57,831 bases of DNA from Fastidiosipila sp. GTDB taxonomy: Bacteria; Bacillota; Clostridia; Saccharofermentanales; DTU023. The first letter of the stretch is position 1. Each line of letters opens with the position of its first letter. Of the stretch, positions 1 through 10,307 are shown one piece after another. The translations under genes were made by a program, and so were the position numbers. The DNA lies in contig DUQI01000095.1 in assembly GCA_012837885.1 (NCBI GenBank), forward strand, positions 1 through 57,831, given 5' to 3'. The notes under the pieces were generated by a model. That model ran no database searches and was not told the origin of the DNA. It saw nothing but the letters and a program-made list of their open reading frames with translations.

Positions 1-1
1 A

Positions 2-466
2 ATCGCTACCGACCGACACAAAGGAATTACGAATCTCAACCAAAGTGGAGCCAAGAACGTACTGATGCTGTTTAATCAACTGACGGACATGTCTCTGAGG
101 CTGCGGATTAAGCCCAAAAGCGGTAAAGGCCAGTTATCCAAATTTCAAGCGTTCGAGATGACAAGAACATTTTCGAAGAGGATGACCCGGCAGTGCTCTT
201 AGCTAATCACTCTATAGCCCAGTAGTTTCTCTCTTGACAACTGATTGTACTCTATGGTCTCCGTCAGGACGTAGAATACGACTTACACGGGTCAGAAATG
301 ACCATAGACTGGATCGACATCAACCGCTATATTAATTCGAGAAGAATTGTCACACTAGGTGCAAACAAGAATGCACGACACTCAAAGTACATGATCAAGC
401 CAACTCGCGCAGCAATTGACCGTGCTAAGCAATGGCGGCTGCAGTGCGGTGTTGTTTCGCCATAAA
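2..466 (+). pseudogene. Degenerate coding remnant (family unknown), interrupted by stops and frame changes
   Basis: Frame 2 is open from the window edge (IATDRHKGITNLNQSGAKNVLMLFNQLTDMSLRLRIKPKSG...). Frame 1 then reads IFEEDDPAVLLANHSIAQ*, and after two stops IVLYGLRQDVEYDLHGSEMTIDWIDINRYINSRRIV...; protein-like text split across frames. Confidence 0.3.
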
Positions 467-802
467 TCGTCGCCATAAAGAACGGCCAGCCATTTAAAAG
501 AACGGCTAGCCACTTATCGGTGAATGATCGTCTAAACTCATACGCGTGTACGGTGTCGAGCACCAACTACCGTCTATAAGTCCTTACCGCCAACGACACT
601 CGCTCGCTTCTCGCTTTTGTTCGATTCTTACGGAGCAACAGATGAAACTTGTACTCGACTATTCCAAGTCCATTAATATGAGCATCTATCAGCACAGGCT
701 CCAAATGATCACAGCGAAATTGGGGCTATTCTTACCATTCTTTTGCTTCGATTTTGGGTTAGAAAAATCAAAAGTACATCAAAAGCGCATATGAAACATA
801 AC

Positions 803-837
803 AAAAACCCCGAAAGCTTAGAGCTGACGGGGTTTTT
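803..837 (-). terminator. Intrinsic terminator downstream of tRNA-Leu
   Basis: aaaaaccccgaaagcttagagctgacggggttttt: CCCCG/CGGGG hairpin with T-run on the minus strand. Confidence 0.7.
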
Positions 838-838
838 C

Positions 839-921
<83 letters not shown>

Positions 922-923
922 GT

Positions 924-2732
924 TTATTCGTCGAGTTTCAAAACGCTCATGAACGCTTCCTGCGGCACTTCTACCGTGCCGATACGACGCATGCGTTTCT
1001 TACCTTCTTTTTGTTTTTCTAGCAGCTTCTTCTTCCGCGTGATGTCACCACCGTAGCACTTGGCGATAACATCCTTGCGGTAAGCACGCACTGTTTCTCT
1101 GGCGATTATCTTACCACCGATCGCTGCTTGAATCGGTACCTCGAATTGCTGTCTCGGTATATGCTCTTTCAACTTCTCCGCCATGCGTCTGCCTCTGGCA
1201 TACGCATGATCTCTGTGGATGATGAACGAAAGGGCATCGACGACTTCGCCGTTGATCATCATATCAAGTTTAACCAAATCGGCAACTGCATAATCGGAGA
1301 ATTCATAGTCGAGTGAAGCATATCCTCTGGAGCGCGATTTCAGAGCGTCGAAGAAATCATAAATGATTTCATTCAACGGCATTTTATAATGCAGCTGGGC
1401 ACGCTGATCGTCGATGTACTCCGTATTGATATAGACGCCTCTTCTCTCATGACACAATTCCATGATGTTTCCCAGAAACTCTTTCGGCGTCATAATCGTC
1501 GTGTTGACGATCGGTTCGAAATATCGCTCAATGGTCGAAGGATCAGGCAGATTCGTCGGATTATCGAGTCTTATCTTTGATCCGTCCGCCATCTCAAGTT
1601 GATAGACAACCGAGGGTGCCGTCGAGATCAAATCGAGATCGTATTCTCTTTCCAGGCGCTCCTGAATGATCTCATAATGCAAAAGTCCCAGGAAGCCGCA
1701 ACGGAATCCAAAGCCGAGCGCAGCGCTCGTCTCCGGTTCAAATGACAACGCCGCGTCGTTTAGTTGCATCTTTTCCAAAGCATCTCGCAGATCCTGATAG
1801 TCGCCGCCGTCGACCGGATACATGCCGCAGAACACCATCCGTTGCATCGGTTTATAACCGGGCAGCGCTTCACTCGCGCGCTTTTCATTTAAGGTGACCG
1901 TATCACCGACACCGATGTCTTTGACATTCTTGATCGCGGCAACGATATATCCGACATCACCGTGTTCGAGAGACTTCGTGGAAAACGGAGCACCCGGCGA
2001 AAAATATCCGAGCTCTGTCACGGTAAACGTCTTTTTCGTGTTCATCGTATAGATCTCGTCGCCGACTTCAAGTCTGCCGTCACGGATCGCGACATGCAAA
2101 ATCACGCCTTTGTAAGTGTCGTACTCAGAGTCGAAGATCAGGGCACGAAGCGGCGCTTCGGCTTCGCCTCTGGGCGGTGGCAGATGGGTCACGATCTTGG
2201 CCAATACTTCTTCGATATTGATATCGCTTTTGGCCGAGATCAGGGGGGCATCTTCAGCGTCGATACCGATCACGTCTTCGATATCACGCCGCACTTCTTC
2301 CGGTCTGGCCGCTGCCAGATCGATCTTGTTGATCACGGGAAGGATCTCGAGATCTTCTTCGATCGCAAGATACACGTTCGCGAGTGTCTGTGCTTCGATA
2401 CCCTGCGCCGCATCGACGACCAATACGGCACCGTCACAGGCACGCAGAGTCCTCAACACTTCATCATTGAAGTCGACGTGACCGGGTGTATCGATCAGGT
2501 TTAAGGTATACGTTTGGCCGTCAGCCGCTTTATACGACATACGCACAGCCTGCGCCTTGATCGTGATACCGCGTTCACGCTCCAGATCCATGTTGTCTAG
2601 AACCTGAGACTGCATCTCGCGCGTCGTCAACACGCCCGTATGCTCGATCATGCGGTCGGCCAACGTCGACTTTCCGTGGTCGATATGCGCGATGATACAA
2701 AAATTTCTAATTAATGACTCACGATCAATCAT
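924..2732 (-). CDS. lepA: Elongation factor 4 (LepA GTPase)
   Basis: 602 aa; [45 protein letters not shown]; LepA C-terminal domain. Confidence 0.97.
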   Translation of the reverse strand: MIDRESLIRNFCIIAHIDHGKSTLADRMIEHTGVLTTREMQSQVLDNMDLERERGITIKAQAVRMSYKAADGQTYTLNLIDTPGHVDFNDEVLRTLRACDGAVLVVDAAQGIEAQTLANVYLAIEEDLEILPVINKIDLAAARPEEVRRDIEDVIGIDAEDAPLISAKSDINIEEVLAKIVTHLPPPRGEAEAPLRALIFDSEYDTYKGVILHVAIRDGRLEVGDEIYTMNTKKTFTVTELGYFSPGAPFSTKSLEHGDVGYIVAAIKNVKDIGVGDTVTLNEKRASEALPGYKPMQRMVFCGMYPVDGGDYQDLRDALEKMQLNDAALSFEPETSAALGFGFRCGFLGLLHYEIIQERLEREYDLDLISTAPSVVYQLEMADGSKIRLDNPTNLPDPSTIERYFEPIVNTTIMTPKEFLGNIMELCHERRGVYINTEYIDDQRAQLHYKMPLNEIIYDFFDALKSRSRGYASLDYEFSDYAVADLVKLDMMINGEVVDALSFIIHRDHAYARGRRMAEKLKEHIPRQQFEVPIQAAIGGKIIARETVRAYRKDVIAKCYGGDITRKKKLLEKQKEGKKRMRRIGTVEVPQEAFMSVLKLDE

Positions 2733-2738
2733 GCTTTG

Positions 2739-3395
2739 CTACGGTACCCCTATTGTCTTGAACGGAAAAATACGAATCAGTACTTCACCGATAATATCAT
2801 TCTTATGGATCGGGCCGAACGTACGGCTGTCTAAACTGGCGTCGCGATTGTCACCCATCACATAATACTCGTCTGCACCGAGAGTCACCTCCTGATACAT
2901 GGAGTTCTTGACACGTGTTTTTGCGCTCGCTGCCAAATAAGGTTCTTCCAGCAACTCACCGTTGACATAGACGAAACCACCATCTAGTTTCACATGATCA
3001 CCGGGAAGACCGATGACCCGTTTAATGATGTTTGCCTGTCCTTCATTAAACGATCGGTTTTCCATGTGTACCGTGATGATGTCGCCCCTCGACACACCGC
3101 CAAACCACTTCGACACTTTTTCAATCAACAGCTCATCTTTTTCTTTCAACGTCGGGAGCATCGATTTACCGATGACCGTATTTCGCTGAATGACAAACGT
3201 CGTCAACAACAGGCCGAGCGCGAGCGCGATGACAATAACTTTGAACCATTCCCAGAGGCGCCTGCTTAACGGCTGCGGGACTTTCTTGTCGGGCGATGGC
3301 TCCTGATATTGTTCTTCCATTGGCGGCGTCACATGACGGTCCTCATACTGCCGGTTTTCTTCCCCGCTATATCCCTTGTGCTCGTAACCGTCCAC
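2739..3395 (-). CDS. lepB: Signal peptidase I
   Basis: GKSMLPTL and VMGDNRDASLDSRTFGPI motifs. A GTG start at 3395 (just after the aspS stop) is more likely than the tracked ATG at 3464 inside aspS. Confidence 0.92.
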   Translation of the reverse strand: MDGYEHKGYSGEENRQYEDRHVTPPMEEQYQEPSPDKKVPQPLSRRLWEWFKVIVIALALGLLLTTFVIQRNTVIGKSMLPTLKEKDELLIEKVSKWFGGVSRGDIITVHMENRSFNEGQANIIKRVIGLPGDHVKLDGGFVYVNGELLEEPYLAASAKTRVKNSMYQEVTLGADEYYVMGDNRDASLDSRTFGPIHKNDIIGEVLIRIFPFKTIGVP

Positions 3396-3396
3396 G

Positions 3397-5175
3397 TTAA
3401 TCCTTCTTGTCTTTATCGACAGCCATCGTCTCGATGCCGAGTTCAGCCAGCTGTTTCGGATCAACAGCAGACGGCGCCTTCGTCATCAAGTCGGAAGAGT
3501 TTTGCACTTTGGGGAAAGCGATCACGTCACGAATCGACGGACTCTTCGTGATCAGCATCACCAGCCGGTCGAGACCGTAGGCGATGCCGCCATGCGGCGG
3601 AACGCCATAGTCAAACGCCTTTAGCAGGAAACCAAACTTCGTATCGGCTTCCTCCTTCGTCAACCCGAGCACCTCGAACATCTTTTGCTGCAGATCCTGA
3701 CGGTGAATACGGATGCTTCCGCCACCGATTTCACTGCCGTTCATGACGATATCGTACGCTTTCGCTTTCACCGCGCGCGGATCTGTATCGAGCAATGCTA
3801 GATCCTCATCCCTCGGCGACGTAAACGGATGATGCTTGGCGACCAAACGTCCTTCTTCCTCATCATATTCAAAGAGCGGAAAATCAGTCACCCACAGCAG
3901 TTTGACATCATCTTCGTCGATCAAGTCTAGTTTTTCAGCGAGAGCGAGACGCACGGCACCGAGCGCCGTCAATCCTCTTTCCCTATCCGTGTCCGAGAGC
4001 ATGAAAAGTGCATCGCCATTGTTCAGTGACAATTCATTCGAAAGCTTTTCGAGTGCCTCCGGCGAAAAGAACTTCATCACCGAACCGCGCCATTCATCGC
4101 CTTTGAAAAGCCAGGCGAACGTTTCGCCACCATATGTCTTTACGACTTCTCCGAACGCATCCATCTCCCTGCGGGAGAAGGTCGCTCCACCCGGCACAAC
4201 GATCGCTTGTACACTACCTGTCTCCAAGGCGCGCGTGAACGGCGGAAAATCGATATCGGCGATCTGTTTTCCGATATCAACGATTTCAAGACCAAAACGA
4301 AGATCCGGTTTATCGGAACCAAAACGTGCCATCGCCTCGTCGTAGGTCAAACGCATAAATGGCGTTTTCACTTCAACTCCGAGCGTCTCTTTGAGCAGGA
4401 AAGACAAAAAGCGCTCATTGATCTCCATCACCTGCTCCTGATCGACAAACGACATCTCGACGTCGATCTGCGTGAATTCCGGTTGACGGTCAGCCCTCAG
4501 ATCCTCGTCACGGAAACAGCGTGCGATCTGCATGTAGCGATCGTAGCCGGCGACCATCAACAACTGCTTGAACAATTGCGGTGACTGGGGCAGCGCGAAA
4601 AACTGTCCCGGGAACACACGCGACGGCACAAGATAGTCTCGTGCGCCTTCCGGTGTACTCCGAATAAACATCGGTGTCTCAATCTCGACGAATCCTTCGT
4701 TGTCAAAAAAATCTCGCGTCAGTTTTGTCACCCGATGACGCATCATCATCTTTTTTTGCATGTCGGGGCGTCTCAAATCCAGGAAACGGTATTCGAGTCT
4801 CAACGCTTCATTTACGTCGCTGTTTTCTTCAATATAAAACGGCGGCGTCTTCGCTTTCGACAAGATCGACAGTGAGTCGAGTTCAACCTCGATCTCACCG
4901 GTCGGCATATTCGGGTTGGCTTCTTCACGCGCACGCACCGTACCGGACGCCCGTAAGACAAATTCTCCGCGCACGGCAGCAGCCGTCTCCCGCACCTCCT
5001 GCGGTGCGTGATCAGTCACCACCAGCTGAATCTCACCACTGCGATCGCGTAGCGTAATAAAGATCAAGCCGCCGAGGTCTCTTTGTTTATGGCACCAGCC
5101 GAAAAGTTCGACCTTTTCGCCAAGCATATTCTTGTCTAGTTTTCCGCAGTAATGACTGCGTCTTGTCATGTGCAT
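3397..5175 (-). CDS. aspS: Aspartyl-tRNA synthetase
   Basis: 592 aa class II aaRS; FRDEDLRADRQPEFTQIDVEMSF, GIAYGLDRLVML. Confidence 0.97.
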   Translation of the reverse strand: MHMTRRSHYCGKLDKNMLGEKVELFGWCHKQRDLGGLIFITLRDRSGEIQLVVTDHAPQEVRETAAAVRGEFVLRASGTVRAREEANPNMPTGEIEVELDSLSILSKAKTPPFYIEENSDVNEALRLEYRFLDLRRPDMQKKMMMRHRVTKLTRDFFDNEGFVEIETPMFIRSTPEGARDYLVPSRVFPGQFFALPQSPQLFKQLLMVAGYDRYMQIARCFRDEDLRADRQPEFTQIDVEMSFVDQEQVMEINERFLSFLLKETLGVEVKTPFMRLTYDEAMARFGSDKPDLRFGLEIVDIGKQIADIDFPPFTRALETGSVQAIVVPGGATFSRREMDAFGEVVKTYGGETFAWLFKGDEWRGSVMKFFSPEALEKLSNELSLNNGDALFMLSDTDRERGLTALGAVRLALAEKLDLIDEDDVKLLWVTDFPLFEYDEEEGRLVAKHHPFTSPRDEDLALLDTDPRAVKAKAYDIVMNGSEIGGGSIRIHRQDLQQKMFEVLGLTKEEADTKFGFLLKAFDYGVPPHGGIAYGLDRLVMLITKSPSIRDVIAFPKVQNSSDLMTKAPSAVDPKQLAELGIETMAVDKDKKD

Positions 5176-5179
5176 ATCG

Positions 5180-6445
5180 TTAAGCCTCTTTCGAGTAAAA
5201 GTGTGTCGCCAGTAAATCGGCGCTCAGCGACGATTCAATCTCGTCACCGCTGTCGAGCCATTTCAGTTTTGCCATCCCGCTCTTCACCTCGTCTTCACCA
5301 AGCACGATCAGGGCCAGGTAATCGCCTTTACCGGCGTACTTCATCTGAGCGCGAAAAGAGCGATCCATGATGTCGAAGTCGGCGCCGACGCCTTCACTTC
5401 GCAGTGCATAGACGAGTGTGGCCGCCGCATCACGTGTGTCCGGAAAGCAAAGAATATAGAGATCGCGTTTTGAGGGAGTAGGTAGCGGCGTATTCGTCGC
5501 TTTTAGCTCCATAAGAAGCCGCTCGATCCCCATGGCAAATCCGACACCAGGCACCGCCGGACCACCGAGCGTTTCGACCAGACCGTCATAACGGCCGCCA
5601 CCGCAGATCGTCCCCTGCGTGCCGACGTGCTCGGAGATAAACTCGAACACGGTCCGCGTGTAGTAATCGAGCCCGCGCACGATCCTACCATTGACCCTGT
5701 ACTTGACCCCGAGCGAATCGAGGCGGTGTTCGAGCGTCGCTTTATGTTCTTTACAGTCGGCGCACAGATATGCTTCCTGCAGGGGTGAATCCTTGACGAC
5801 CGTCTGACACGCATCGACCTTGCAGTCAATGATGCGCAGAACATTTCTTTCAAAGCGCTCGTGACAGTCACCGCACATGTCTGAGAGATGCGGCGCGAAA
5901 TAATCTTTCAAGGCCGCTAAATACTGTGGCCGGCAGACGGGGCAACCGATGTTATTGATCTCGAGCGCGACTTCCTTCAAACCGAGCGTCTGAAAAAAGC
6001 GATCGAGCAACAGAATCATCTCGGCATCGGCTTCAGGCGATTCGGGACCGAATGTCTCGCAGCCCAATTGCCAAAACTCCCGATAGCGGCCCTTCTGCAC
6101 ACTCTCATAGCGGAAACAGTTCAAATTGTAAAAAAGCTTGACCGGCAGCGGCAGCGATGTCATGCCGTGTTCAATGAAAGCACGCACGACACCGGCCGTA
6201 CCCTCCGGTCGAAGCGTGATCGAGCGTCCACCTCTGTCTTCAAAGGTATACATCTCTTTCGACACAATATCCGACGCGTCGCCGACGCCTCTAGCGAATA
6301 ACTCGGTCGCCTCGAAGGTCGGCACCCGGATCTCTTGAAAACCAAACGCATGGCAGGTCTCTTTAAATACGTCATCGACGTACTGAAAGAGAAATGCCTC
6401 GTCCGGTAAAATATCTTTTGTACCGCGCTGTGCGTGAATCTTCAT
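5180..6445 (-). CDS. hisS: Histidyl-tRNA synthetase
   Basis: 421 aa; RGTKDILPDE, RPEGTAGVVRA, VRGLDYYTRTVFE, GGGRYDGL. Confidence 0.97.
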   Translation of the reverse strand: MKIHAQRGTKDILPDEAFLFQYVDDVFKETCHAFGFQEIRVPTFEATELFARGVGDASDIVSKEMYTFEDRGGRSITLRPEGTAGVVRAFIEHGMTSLPLPVKLFYNLNCFRYESVQKGRYREFWQLGCETFGPESPEADAEMILLLDRFFQTLGLKEVALEINNIGCPVCRPQYLAALKDYFAPHLSDMCGDCHERFERNVLRIIDCKVDACQTVVKDSPLQEAYLCADCKEHKATLEHRLDSLGVKYRVNGRIVRGLDYYTRTVFEFISEHVGTQGTICGGGRYDGLVETLGGPAVPGVGFAMGIERLLMELKATNTPLPTPSKRDLYILCFPDTRDAAATLVYALRSEGVGADFDIMDRSFRAQMKYAGKGDYLALIVLGEDEVKSGMAKLKWLDSGDEIESSLSADLLATHFYSKEA

Positions 6446-6517
6446 CCGAAAAACCTTTCCGCCCGTAAGCTATCGCATTATAGCGCAAAAGGCCTTCAGT
6501 ACAAAAGGAACCAGGTG

Positions 6518-7303
6518 TTATTGCCCTTTAAATCCCGGATGCGGTGTTCTCGACAGCAAGGCCTCCATACCCGTCACCTGGTCACTCGTTTCGAACAACT
6601 CGGCGAAGATCTCCGACTCATCGAAAAGTGCATCGGTCAACGCTTTCATCTGCCCCTGCTGGATCGCTCTCTTGGCCGCACGCATAGCGAGCGGTGCTTT
6701 ATCCGCGATCGTTTTCGCGAGCTTATCCACTTCTTCATTAAAATCAGAGGCGGTGAAAACGCGCCCGACGATACCGAGAGCCAACGCCTCGTCCGCCTTG
6801 ATCCGGCGTCCTGTGTAGATCAGGTCGAAGGCAGTCGCCTCGCCTATGAGGCGCGGCAATCTCGCCGTGCCGCCAAACCCCGGCATAATACCAAGTCCCG
6901 TTTCGGGAAAGGCAAACGACGCATTTTCTGAAGCGACGCGGAAATCGGCCGCCAGAGCGAACTCCAGACCGCCGCCGAGACAAAAGCCATCGATCGCTGC
7001 GATCACGGGCATCGGTAAGTCGGACAATTTGGCAAACACCAGATTTCCCATGCGGCCGAAGCGAAGCGCTTCATCCTTCGTCAGATCTTTCATCTCGGCA
7101 ACATCGGCGCCGGCGATAAAGGCGCGGTCACCCGCGCCCTTGACGACGACGCAACGGGCATCCGATGCGGCCAGTTCATCGAGTGTTTCATTTAAAAGGT
7201 CGAGCAGTTCCGTATTCAGCGCGTTCAAGGCTTCCGGTCGGTTGATCGTCAAATATACAACGTCGTCTTTTCTTTCGAGCAACAGTCGTTTAGCGGTAGT
7301 CAT
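6518..7303 (-). CDS. crt: Enoyl-CoA hydratase / 3-hydroxybutyryl-CoA dehydratase (crotonase family)
   Basis: 261 aa; AGADVAEMKDLT, GFCLGGGLEFALAADFRVAS, FPETGLGIMPGFGGTARLPRLIG. Confidence 0.9.
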   Translation of the reverse strand: MTTAKRLLLERKDDVVYLTINRPEALNALNTELLDLLNETLDELAASDARCVVVKGAGDRAFIAGADVAEMKDLTKDEALRFGRMGNLVFAKLSDLPMPVIAAIDGFCLGGGLEFALAADFRVASENASFAFPETGLGIMPGFGGTARLPRLIGEATAFDLIYTGRRIKADEALALGIVGRVFTASDFNEEVDKLAKTIADKAPLAMRAAKRAIQQGQMKALTDALFDESEIFAELFETSDQVTGMEALLSRTPHPGFKGQ

Positions 7304-8132
7304 GAAATCCCCTCCCCGTTTTGCGACCGAGTTTGCCGGCTCTCACCATCTTCTTCAAGCGCACACTCGGGCGAAACTTCGGATCTCCCGTCTCCTTATA
7401 GAGCGTATCCATGATATTCAAGCAGACATCGAGACCGATCAGGTCGGCCAGGGCGAGCGGTCCCATCGGGTGATTAGCGCCAAGCTTCATCGCCTCATCG
7501 ATATCGTCCTTACTGGCGACACCGAGATCCAAAAGTTCGACCGCCTCGTTCAGCATCGGAATCAGCAAACGGTTAACGATGAATCCGGGGGCTTCACGGC
7601 AGATCACCGGGGTCTTCCCTAATTCGCGCGAAAGTTCGACGACCTTTTCAACCGTCGCTTCACTCGTCTCTTCACCTGAGATGACCTCAACCAATTTCAT
7701 CACGGCCGGCGGATTGAAAAAGTGCATGCCGATGAAACGCTCCGCATGCTTCAGACCGGCGGCCAATTCCGTAATCGACAGCGACGACGTATTCGTCGCA
7801 AATATACAATCGTCCTTGCAACGTGCATCATAGTCTTCGAATATACGGCGTTTCAGTTCGGTCGATTCGCTCACTGCTTCGAGCAAAAGATCGATTTTCG
7901 AGACATCGTCTGTGGCCGACGTCACCTTGATCCTGGCCATGATGTCTTCTTTATCCTTCTCCTCAATCTTTTCACGCTCCACAAGCCTCGCCAGCTGTTT
8001 TTCGAGTCCGGCTTTCGCCTTAATCGCAATCTCTTTTTCTTGATCCGTCAACTCAACTTCGTGTCCGGCCGCAGCGAATACTTGTGCGATACCGATTCCC
8101 ATCGCGCCCGATCCGACAATTCTAACAAGCAT
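7290..8132 (-). CDS. hbd: 3-hydroxybutyryl-CoA dehydrogenase
   Basis: MLVRIVGSGAMGIGIAQVFAAAGHEV; HFFNPPAVMKLVEV; tracked ORF extends to 8216, but the GSGAMG fold begins at the ATG at 8132. Confidence 0.93.
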   Translation of the reverse strand: MLVRIVGSGAMGIGIAQVFAAAGHEVELTDQEKEIAIKAKAGLEKQLARLVEREKIEEKDKEDIMARIKVTSATDDVSKIDLLLEAVSESTELKRRIFEDYDARCKDDCIFATNTSSLSITELAAGLKHAERFIGMHFFNPPAVMKLVEVISGEETSEATVEKVVELSRELGKTPVICREAPGFIVNRLLIPMLNEAVELLDLGVASKDDIDEAMKLGANHPMGPLALADLIGLDVCLNIMDTLYKETGDPKFRPSVRLKKMVRAGKLGRKTGRGFHDYR

Positions 8133-8142
8133 CTTTTCCCTC

Positions 8143-8796
8143 CTAAGCGAGTGGCATCGTAATGATCTTATCGGCCTTGTGGAGCGTCGCATCCGTCGCG
8201 CGCTCGACATCCTCAAAGGTCACGCCTTCCGCCAGTTCCTTCACGACAAAACCGCGCTCGGTGACGTCGATCACGGCGAGTTCCGTGATGATCCGGTCGA
8301 CGACCGAAACGGCCGTCAGAGGATACGTACACGTCGAGAATAGTTTCGGTGCGCCTTTCAGCGTATGCTCCATCGTGATCACGACGCGTTTTGCACCGAC
8401 CACCAAATCCATCGCGCCGCCCATGCCGGGTACGCGTTTGCCCGGAATCATCCAGCTTGCGAGATTGCCTTTTTCATCGACCTGAAGCGCACCGAGGAAC
8501 GTGATATCGACATGACCGCCGCGGATTAAGGAAAACGAATAGGCACTGTCAAAGAACATGGCACCCGGTTTGGCTGTGACAAGGCTTCCGCCGGCGTCAA
8601 AAACATGCCAGTCCTCGTGTCCCTCTTCCGGTTTCGGACCGACACCCAAAATACCGTTCTCCGATTGAATATAGACATGGACATCTTCCGGCAGATGCTC
8701 CGGCACCATCGTCGGCAGGCCGATCCCCAAATTGATCAGGTCGCCGTCTTTCGGTTCAAGTGCTGCGCGTCTTGCGATGATCTCTTTTGCGTTCAT
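8143..8796 (-). CDS. Butyrate/acetoacetate-type CoA-transferase, subunit B
   Basis: 217 aa; LINLGIGLPTMV, SENGILGVGP, GGHVDITFLGALQVD; typical SCOT/AtoA beta subunit. Confidence 0.9.
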   Translation of the reverse strand: MNAKEIIARRAALEPKDGDLINLGIGLPTMVPEHLPEDVHVYIQSENGILGVGPKPEEGHEDWHVFDAGGSLVTAKPGAMFFDSAYSFSLIRGGHVDITFLGALQVDEKGNLASWMIPGKRVPGMGGAMDLVVGAKRVVITMEHTLKGAPKLFSTCTYPLTAVSVVDRIITELAVIDVTERGFVVKELAEGVTFEDVERATDATLHKADKIITMPLA

Positions 8797-9452
8797 CAGT
8801 CTTCCTCCCTCTGACAGATACAGTCGACGAGCGCGCCAGGCACGTGAATCATCTCCGAATCGAGCTCTCCGACTTCCACGATTTTTTCCGCTTCGACCAA
8901 AACGAGGTCGGCCGCGAGCGGCATCAGGCAGTTGAAATTCTTAGTCGCGCCTTTCATATGAAGATTGCCCTGCTTATCTGCGATCGTGGCGTAGATCAAG
9001 GCGACGTCACCAAAGAGCGGCTTTTCCAAAATATACGTCTTACCGTCGACCTCTAAAGTGTCCTTGTTTTCCGCCGCGACCGTGCCTAAACCGACTTCGA
9101 CCAAAATGCCACCGAGCCCAGCACCGGCGGCGCGGATACGTTCGGCGAGTGTCCCCTGCGGCACGAGTTCAACACTCGACGGATCGTCGATCAGCATCTG
9201 ACCGGCCAGGCGATTGGCACCGATATACGTCGCTTTGGCGTGGCTGACCATGCCTTTTTCCATCAACTGAATCGTCTTTGTGTCAGCGGTGCCGGTGTCG
9301 TTGGAGACAATCGTCAAATCTTTGACGTCTCTTTCCAGCAACGCCCCGAGCAGTGTCTCAGGTGAGCCGCGCTGCAAGAAACCGCCGACCAGCAGCACAT
9401 CACCGGAACGAATGCGGGCAACCGCCTGTTCGGCACTCATTACTTTGTCCAT
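8796..9452 (-). CDS. Butyrate/acetoacetate-type CoA-transferase, subunit A
   Basis: 218 aa; GDVLLVGGFLQRGSPETLL, VPQGTLAERIRAAGAGLGGILVEVGLGT; AtoD-type alpha subunit. Confidence 0.9.
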   Translation of the reverse strand: MDKVMSAEQAVARIRSGDVLLVGGFLQRGSPETLLGALLERDVKDLTIVSNDTGTADTKTIQLMEKGMVSHAKATYIGANRLAGQMLIDDPSSVELVPQGTLAERIRAAGAGLGGILVEVGLGTVAAENKDTLEVDGKTYILEKPLFGDVALIYATIADKQGNLHMKGATKNFNCLMPLAADLVLVEAEKIVEVGELDSEMIHVPGALVDCICQREED

Positions 9453-9548
9453 AAATACCCCCTCGATACATAAATATCACTTTTCTTTTGTCTGCATGTG
9501 TTATAAAACATCAATCTACATTTACATCTTCCGACTACTCGGACGCGC

Positions 9549-10307
9549 TCAACGCTCTCTTTTGGCAAGCCACTGATCGACGGCAAAAGTCGCCACGTCG
9601 TCGGCAAAATATCCGGGCCCGAAGCCTGCGTCGTACCCTAATTCCTTCGCCAACTCATGTGAGATACGTGCTCCGCCGCAGATCAGGACAATGTCCGATC
9701 TCACGCCTTCCGCTTCGAACAGATCGACGATCTCGGTCAAGATGCCAAGATGCGCATCTTTCTGCGTCACGGTCTGCGAGACGAGCACGATGTCTGCTTT
9801 TTCGGAGATCGCCGTGCGCACCAGTTCTTCGGCGCTGACCTGACTGCCGAGATTTATCGCCTCGAGCATCCGGTAGCGTTCCATACCGTAATGGCCGGCA
9901 TAACCTTTCATATTCATAATCGCATCGATACCGACCGTGTGAGCGTCGCTGCCGCAGGCGGCACCGATCACTTTCAACTTACGGCCGATCTTCTCCTCGA
10001 TCAGGTCATCTGTCTCAGCCATCGTTCTCGTCTTCGACTCCACCTTGAAGACGCGTATCTTTTCATAATCAACCGGTACGGTCACTTTTCCGTAGACGAC
10101 GAAGAACGTAAACTGCCCGTCTAGCGGTTTCGTCAAAGCGACCATCACCTCACTGAGTCCGAGGTTCTTTGCGACTTCGGCGGCCGCTGCCTGTGCCCTT
10201 TCATCGGCCGGCACGGGCAAGGTAAAGGAAAGCTGCACCTTACCGTCATTCAGCGTGTCGCCGTAAGGATAAAGACGCGACAGATCGACAGCGAATGCAT
10301 CATGCAT
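9549..10307 (-). CDS. kamE: D-lysine 5,6-aminomutase beta subunit (B12-binding)
   Basis: 252 aa; cobalamin-binding GSDAHTVGIDAIMNMKG (DxHxxG-type) in a lysine fermentation cluster. Confidence 0.92.
   Translation of the reverse strand: MHDAFAVDLSRLYPYGDTLNDGKVQLSFTLPVPADERAQAAAAEVAKNLGLSEVMVALTKPLDGQFTFFVVYGKVTVPVDYEKIRVFKVESKTRTMAETDDLIEEKIGRKLKVIGAACGSDAHTVGIDAIMNMKGYAGHYGMERYRMLEAINLGSQVSAEELVRTAISEKADIVLVSQTVTQKDAHLGILTEIVDLFEAEGVRSDIVLICGGARISHELAKELGYDAGFGPGYFADDVATFAVDQWLAKRER

Noticed and set aside
6434-6931. T-box leaders upstream of aspS/hisS and trpS
   Set aside because: Searched for T-box-like AGGGTGG and specifier/terminator structure; intergenic spaces are too short or lack it.
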